From NCBI GenBank assembly GCA_028825115.1, contig JAPKAV010000002.1:1-37188 (forward strand): DNA of 37,188 nt, written 5' to 3'. The stretch is from Candidatus Nanopelagicales bacterium (lineage in GTDB: Bacteria; Actinomycetota; Actinomycetes; S36-B12). Made by a program: the position numbers and the translations under genes. The notes under the pieces were generated by a model. That model saw only the letters and a list, made by a program, of their open reading frames with translations. It did no database searches and had not been told where the DNA came from. Position 1 is the first letter of the stretch; each line of letters starts with the position of its first letter. Below, piece after piece: positions 34,527 to 37,188 of the stretch.

Positions 34527-34557
34527 AGTCGCAAACCCTAGACCTGCAAGAGGCAAC

Positions 34558-34563
34558 TAGTAT
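34558..34563 (+). promoter_or_regulatory. -10 box (TAGTAT) of a leaderless polA transcript
   Basis: TAGTAT ends exactly six bases before the polA ATG at 34570. The oppositely directed TAGGGT of the thioesterase gene lies only 17 bases away, so the two promoters must share their upstream elements. Confidence 0.55.
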
Positions 34564-34569
34564 CGCTCT

Positions 34570-37188
34570 ATGGCGAAAAGTCGATTACTTCTTATCGATG
34601 GCCACTCGATGGCGTACCGAGCGTTTTATGCTTTGCCCGCGGAAAATTTCAACACGACCTCTGGCCAGCCCACAAATGCTGTGTATGGGTTCACGGCAAT
34701 GCTGATCAATTTGCTTAAAGAGTACGACCCCACTCATATTGGAGTGGCATTTGATGTGTCTCGTCGAAGTTTTCGAACTGAACTGTTTCCTGACTATAAA
34801 GCAAACCGTTCTAAGTCTCCAGATGAATTCAAGGGGCAAGTTGAGCTCATCAAGGAGGTGTTGGATGCTTTGGCAATCCGGCGCGTGGAAAAGGAAGGGT
34901 ACGAAGCGGACGACCTTCTCGCGACTCTCGCCACAGGAGCAACCGTGGCTGGATTTGCGACCGAAATTGTTACGGGAGATCGGGATTCCTTCGCGTTAGT
35001 TTCCCCGCATGTGACGGTTCTGTACCCCAAAAAAGGTGTCTCGGACCTGGCCGTAATGACTGAAGATGCTATCGAGGTCAAATACAAACTAAGCCCGAGC
35101 CAGTATCCTGATTTTGCGGCACTGCGCGGGGATCCAAGCGACAATCTCCCAGGGATTCCCGGGGTGGGAGAAAAGACCGCCCAAAAGTGGATTACTGAAT
35201 ATGGGTCATTGAGTGCTTTGGTGGACAGAGCAGACACTGTGACCGGAAAAGTCGGTGTTTCATTGCGGGAAAATCTTGCTCAGGTGTTGGTCAATCGTCG
35301 GATCACTGAGTTGGTGCGCGATGTCCCACTTGATCTGAGCGTAAACGACCTGGATCGCCGAGCATTTTTACTCAGCGAGATTGATCAACTATTTGATACC
35401 TTGCAGTTCTCGGCATTGCGCCCGCGCGTGGCCGCACTGCCAGGTGCGGTGCAGCCAAAACCCTCTGAAAACGCGTCGGACCCATTGGTAGCGATCCCCC
35501 CAAAAATCGACCGGGTGGTTTTCCCGGAAGCAGAACTGCCGGATTTAGAAAGTCTTGATGGCCCCATTGCAGTTGCGATACAGGGAGAGTTCGCTTACGG
35601 CTCTGGCTCCGTGAGCGCTCTTGCGGTGTGTTCAAGCCACCAGATACACGTGGTGCATAGTGCCTCAGCGCAGCAAAGCACCGCGCTTCTGAAATGGCTA
35701 AGTCAATGTGTCAATCCGATAACTCTCCATGACGGAAAAACGGCCCTGTGGGCACTCGCCACCGCGGAGATTGATATTTCTCAGTTTAAGATTCATATGG
35801 ACACAGCTCTGGCTGGTTATTTGATGGATCCGGGCCAACGGTCCTACAGTTTGACTGACTTGGTGCAACGTGAGCTCGGTCGCCGCCTTGCCGAGCCAGA
35901 AGACCAGTTGTCTATGTTCGGTGAAAATGACTCTGTGGCCAACTTAGTTCAGTCGGCGACGCTAATTTGGGAATTGGGAAGGGTGCTGTCACTTAAACTC
36001 GCAGAATCGAAGTTGGCGCCCCTTTTGTATGACATGGAAATTCCGACAGAGGTTGCACTGGCTCAAATGGAGCACGTCGGTATCGCCGTTGACTTACATG
36101 GCCTTGATCTTCTATCAACGCAATTTGGTGAGCAGATGCAACTAGCTGAGTCGGCAAGTTTTGAATTGGTCGGCCATCAATTTAATTTGGCATCTCCGAA
36201 GCAGTTGCAAGAGGTTCTTTTTAATGAACGCGCGTTGCCCAAGACTAAGAAAATTAAGACCGGTTTTACGACCGACGCAGATGCATTGAACAGCCTCTAT
36301 GCGCAGACGAATGACCCGCTTCTCAAGCACTTGTTGGGTTGGCGTGAAGATTCCAAATTGCGCCAGACCGTCGACGGACTTATTCCACTTGTCGACGGCC
36401 AGGGACGGATTCACACCACCTTCCGGCAAACGGTGGCTGCCACAGGTCGGCTCTCGTCGATGGATCCCAATTTGCAAAACATTCCAGTTCGAACAGAAGC
36501 AGGGAGACGCATCCGCGCCGCTTTCGTGGTGGGTACAGGTTTTGAGTGTCTACTCACCGCTGACTACAGCCAAATAGAGCTGCGAATCATGGCGCATTTG
36601 TCCAAAGATGAAGCCCTGATCGAGGCATTCAACTCGGGTGAGGACCTACATGAAAGTGTGGCACGGAAAGTTTTTAATGTAACTGACGTAACTGCCGATC
36701 TACGCCGGCAAATCAAGGCCATGTCTTACGGGTTGGCGTATGGATTGTCACCGTACGGCCTGGCCGCACAACTTGACATCACAACCGAAGACGCCAAGAT
36801 CATGATGGAGGACTATTTCCGCCGATTTGGCGGAATTCGTGCGTATCTTGCCGATGTTGTGGAGGTAGCCCGAGGCAAGCTGTACACCGAAACAATGTAC
36901 GGCCGTCGGCGGATGCTCCCCGACTTGGTGAGTGAGAACCGGCAGCGCCGGGAGATCGCTGAGCGGATGGCTTTAAACGCACCAATTCAGGGCAGTGCCG
37001 CCGACATCGTCAAAATCGCCATGCTCAAGGTCGACCAAGCCCTGCGAGATGCTCGATTCCAATCCCGGTTGCTCTTGCAAGTCCATGACGAACTTGTGCT
37101 TGAAGTGGCAAAAGGGGAACGGGAGGCCGTAACGCAACTGGTGAGTGAGCAAATGAGATCTGCTGCTCAGCTGCTGGTGCCGCTCGAT
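34570..37188 (+). CDS. polA: DNA polymerase I (3' end outside the window)
   Basis: PolA fills gaps and removes RNA primers. The 873 codons present lack only the last 10-30 residues. The N-terminal 5'-3' exonuclease (about 1-290) is complete, with L-L-L-I-D-G-H-S near 6-13 and G-D-R-D-S-F near 137. The middle domain (about 310-480) has the 3'-5' exonuclease position but no D-x-E motif: the expected acidic strand reads G-P-I-A-V-A-I-Q-G-E, so proofreading should be absent. The polymerase domain has motif A DYSQIEL at 665-671, motif B R-R-Q-I-K-A-M-S-Y-G with Lys716 and Tyr720, and motif C VHDE at 838-841. Tyr720 replaces the Phe of the E. coli enzyme. ATG is supported by the -10 box six bases upstream. 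Confidence 0.96.
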   Translation, partial: MAKSRLLLIDGHSMAYRAFYALPAENFNTTSGQPTNAVYGFTAMLINLLKEYDPTHIGVAFDVSRRSFRTELFPDYKANRSKSPDEFKGQVELIKEVLDALAIRRVEKEGYEADDLLATLATGATVAGFATEIVTGDRDSFALVSPHVTVLYPKKGVSDLAVMTEDAIEVKYKLSPSQYPDFAALRGDPSDNLPGIPGVGEKTAQKWITEYGSLSALVDRADTVTGKVGVSLRENLAQVLVNRRITELVRDVPLDLSVNDLDRRAFLLSEIDQLFDTLQFSALRPRVAALPGAVQPKPSENASDPLVAIPPKIDRVVFPEAELPDLESLDGPIAVAIQGEFAYGSGSVSALAVCSSHQIHVVHSASAQQSTALLKWLSQCVNPITLHDGKTALWALATAEIDISQFKIHMDTALAGYLMDPGQRSYSLTDLVQRELGRRLAEPEDQLSMFGENDSVANLVQSATLIWELGRVLSLKLAESKLAPLLYDMEIPTEVALAQMEHVGIAVDLHGLDLLSTQFGEQMQLAESASFELVGHQFNLASPKQLQEVLFNERALPKTKKIKTGFTTDADALNSLYAQTNDPLLKHLLGWREDSKLRQTVDGLIPLVDGQGRIHTTFRQTVAATGRLSSMDPNLQNIPVRTEAGRRIRAAFVVGTGFECLLTADYSQIELRIMAHLSKDEALIEAFNSGEDLHESVARKVFNVTDVTADLRRQIKAMSYGLAYGLSPYGLAAQLDITTEDAKIMMEDYFRRFGGIRAYLADVVEVARGKLYTETMYGRRRMLPDLVSENRQRREIAERMALNAPIQGSAADIVKIAMLKVDQALRDARFQSRLLLQVHDELVLEVAKGEREAVTQLVSEQMRSAAQLLVPLD

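Overview
The window is 37.2 kb of a bacterial chromosome, almost certainly from an actinobacterium (Actinomycetota). Base composition looks close to even, which is low for the phylum and would suit a streamlined aquatic lineage, though that is inference. The assignment rests on gene order (ruvAB-yajC-secDF-rel, hisS-aspS-rarA-alaS-ruvX-mltG-aroE, aroCKBQ-efp-nusB, ANTAR regulator next to polA) and on several genes that begin a few bases after a TAnnnT -10 box with no ribosome binding site.

Layout. Bases 1-7125 (+): end of a gene that may be ruvC, then ruvA, ruvB, yajC, secD, secF and the (p)ppGpp synthetase/hydrolase rel. Bases 7139-9411 (-): a DUF349 protein and a membrane-anchored cyclophilin. 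Bases 9517-19917 (+): an MBL-fold hydrolase, hisS, aspS, rarA, a small DUF6167-like protein, alaS, ruvX, mltG and aroE. Bases 19918-22023 are the irregular part: about 2 kb of decayed or orphan sequence lies between two copies of a 78-base direct repeat made of the aroE 3' end plus the start of the next gene. Bases 22024-26894 (+): a prepilin-peptidase-like protein, then aroC, aroK, aroB, aroQ, efp and nusB. Bases 26891-28119: a lipoprotein (-), a tRNA with anticodon CAA (-) and an ANTAR response regulator (+). Bases 28311-33829: a branched-chain amino acid type ABC system, with the binding protein livK on + and livHMGF as a convergent operon on -. Bases 34068-37188: a hotdog thioesterase (-) and polA (+), which runs off the end of the window.

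How the genes work together. Most of the window is housekeeping: Holliday junction processing and DNA repair (ruvAB, rarA, ruvX, polA), protein export (yajC-secDF), stringent response (rel), tRNA charging (hisS, aspS, alaS), peptidoglycan tailoring (mltG), the shikimate pathway (aroE, aroC, aroK, aroB, aroQ) and translation/transcription factors (efp, nusB). The ABC system supplies amino acids or similar solutes.

I do not see a complete undescribed defence or mobile system. The best leads are the repeat-bounded island after aroE (a broken PDDEXK-like gene, a zinc-ribbon gene with its own promoter, a 54-residue orphan gene), a LivH permease fused to a secreted beta-sandwich-like domain, a short-variable-arm tRNA with a Leu anticodon, and the consistent leaderless promoter geometry.
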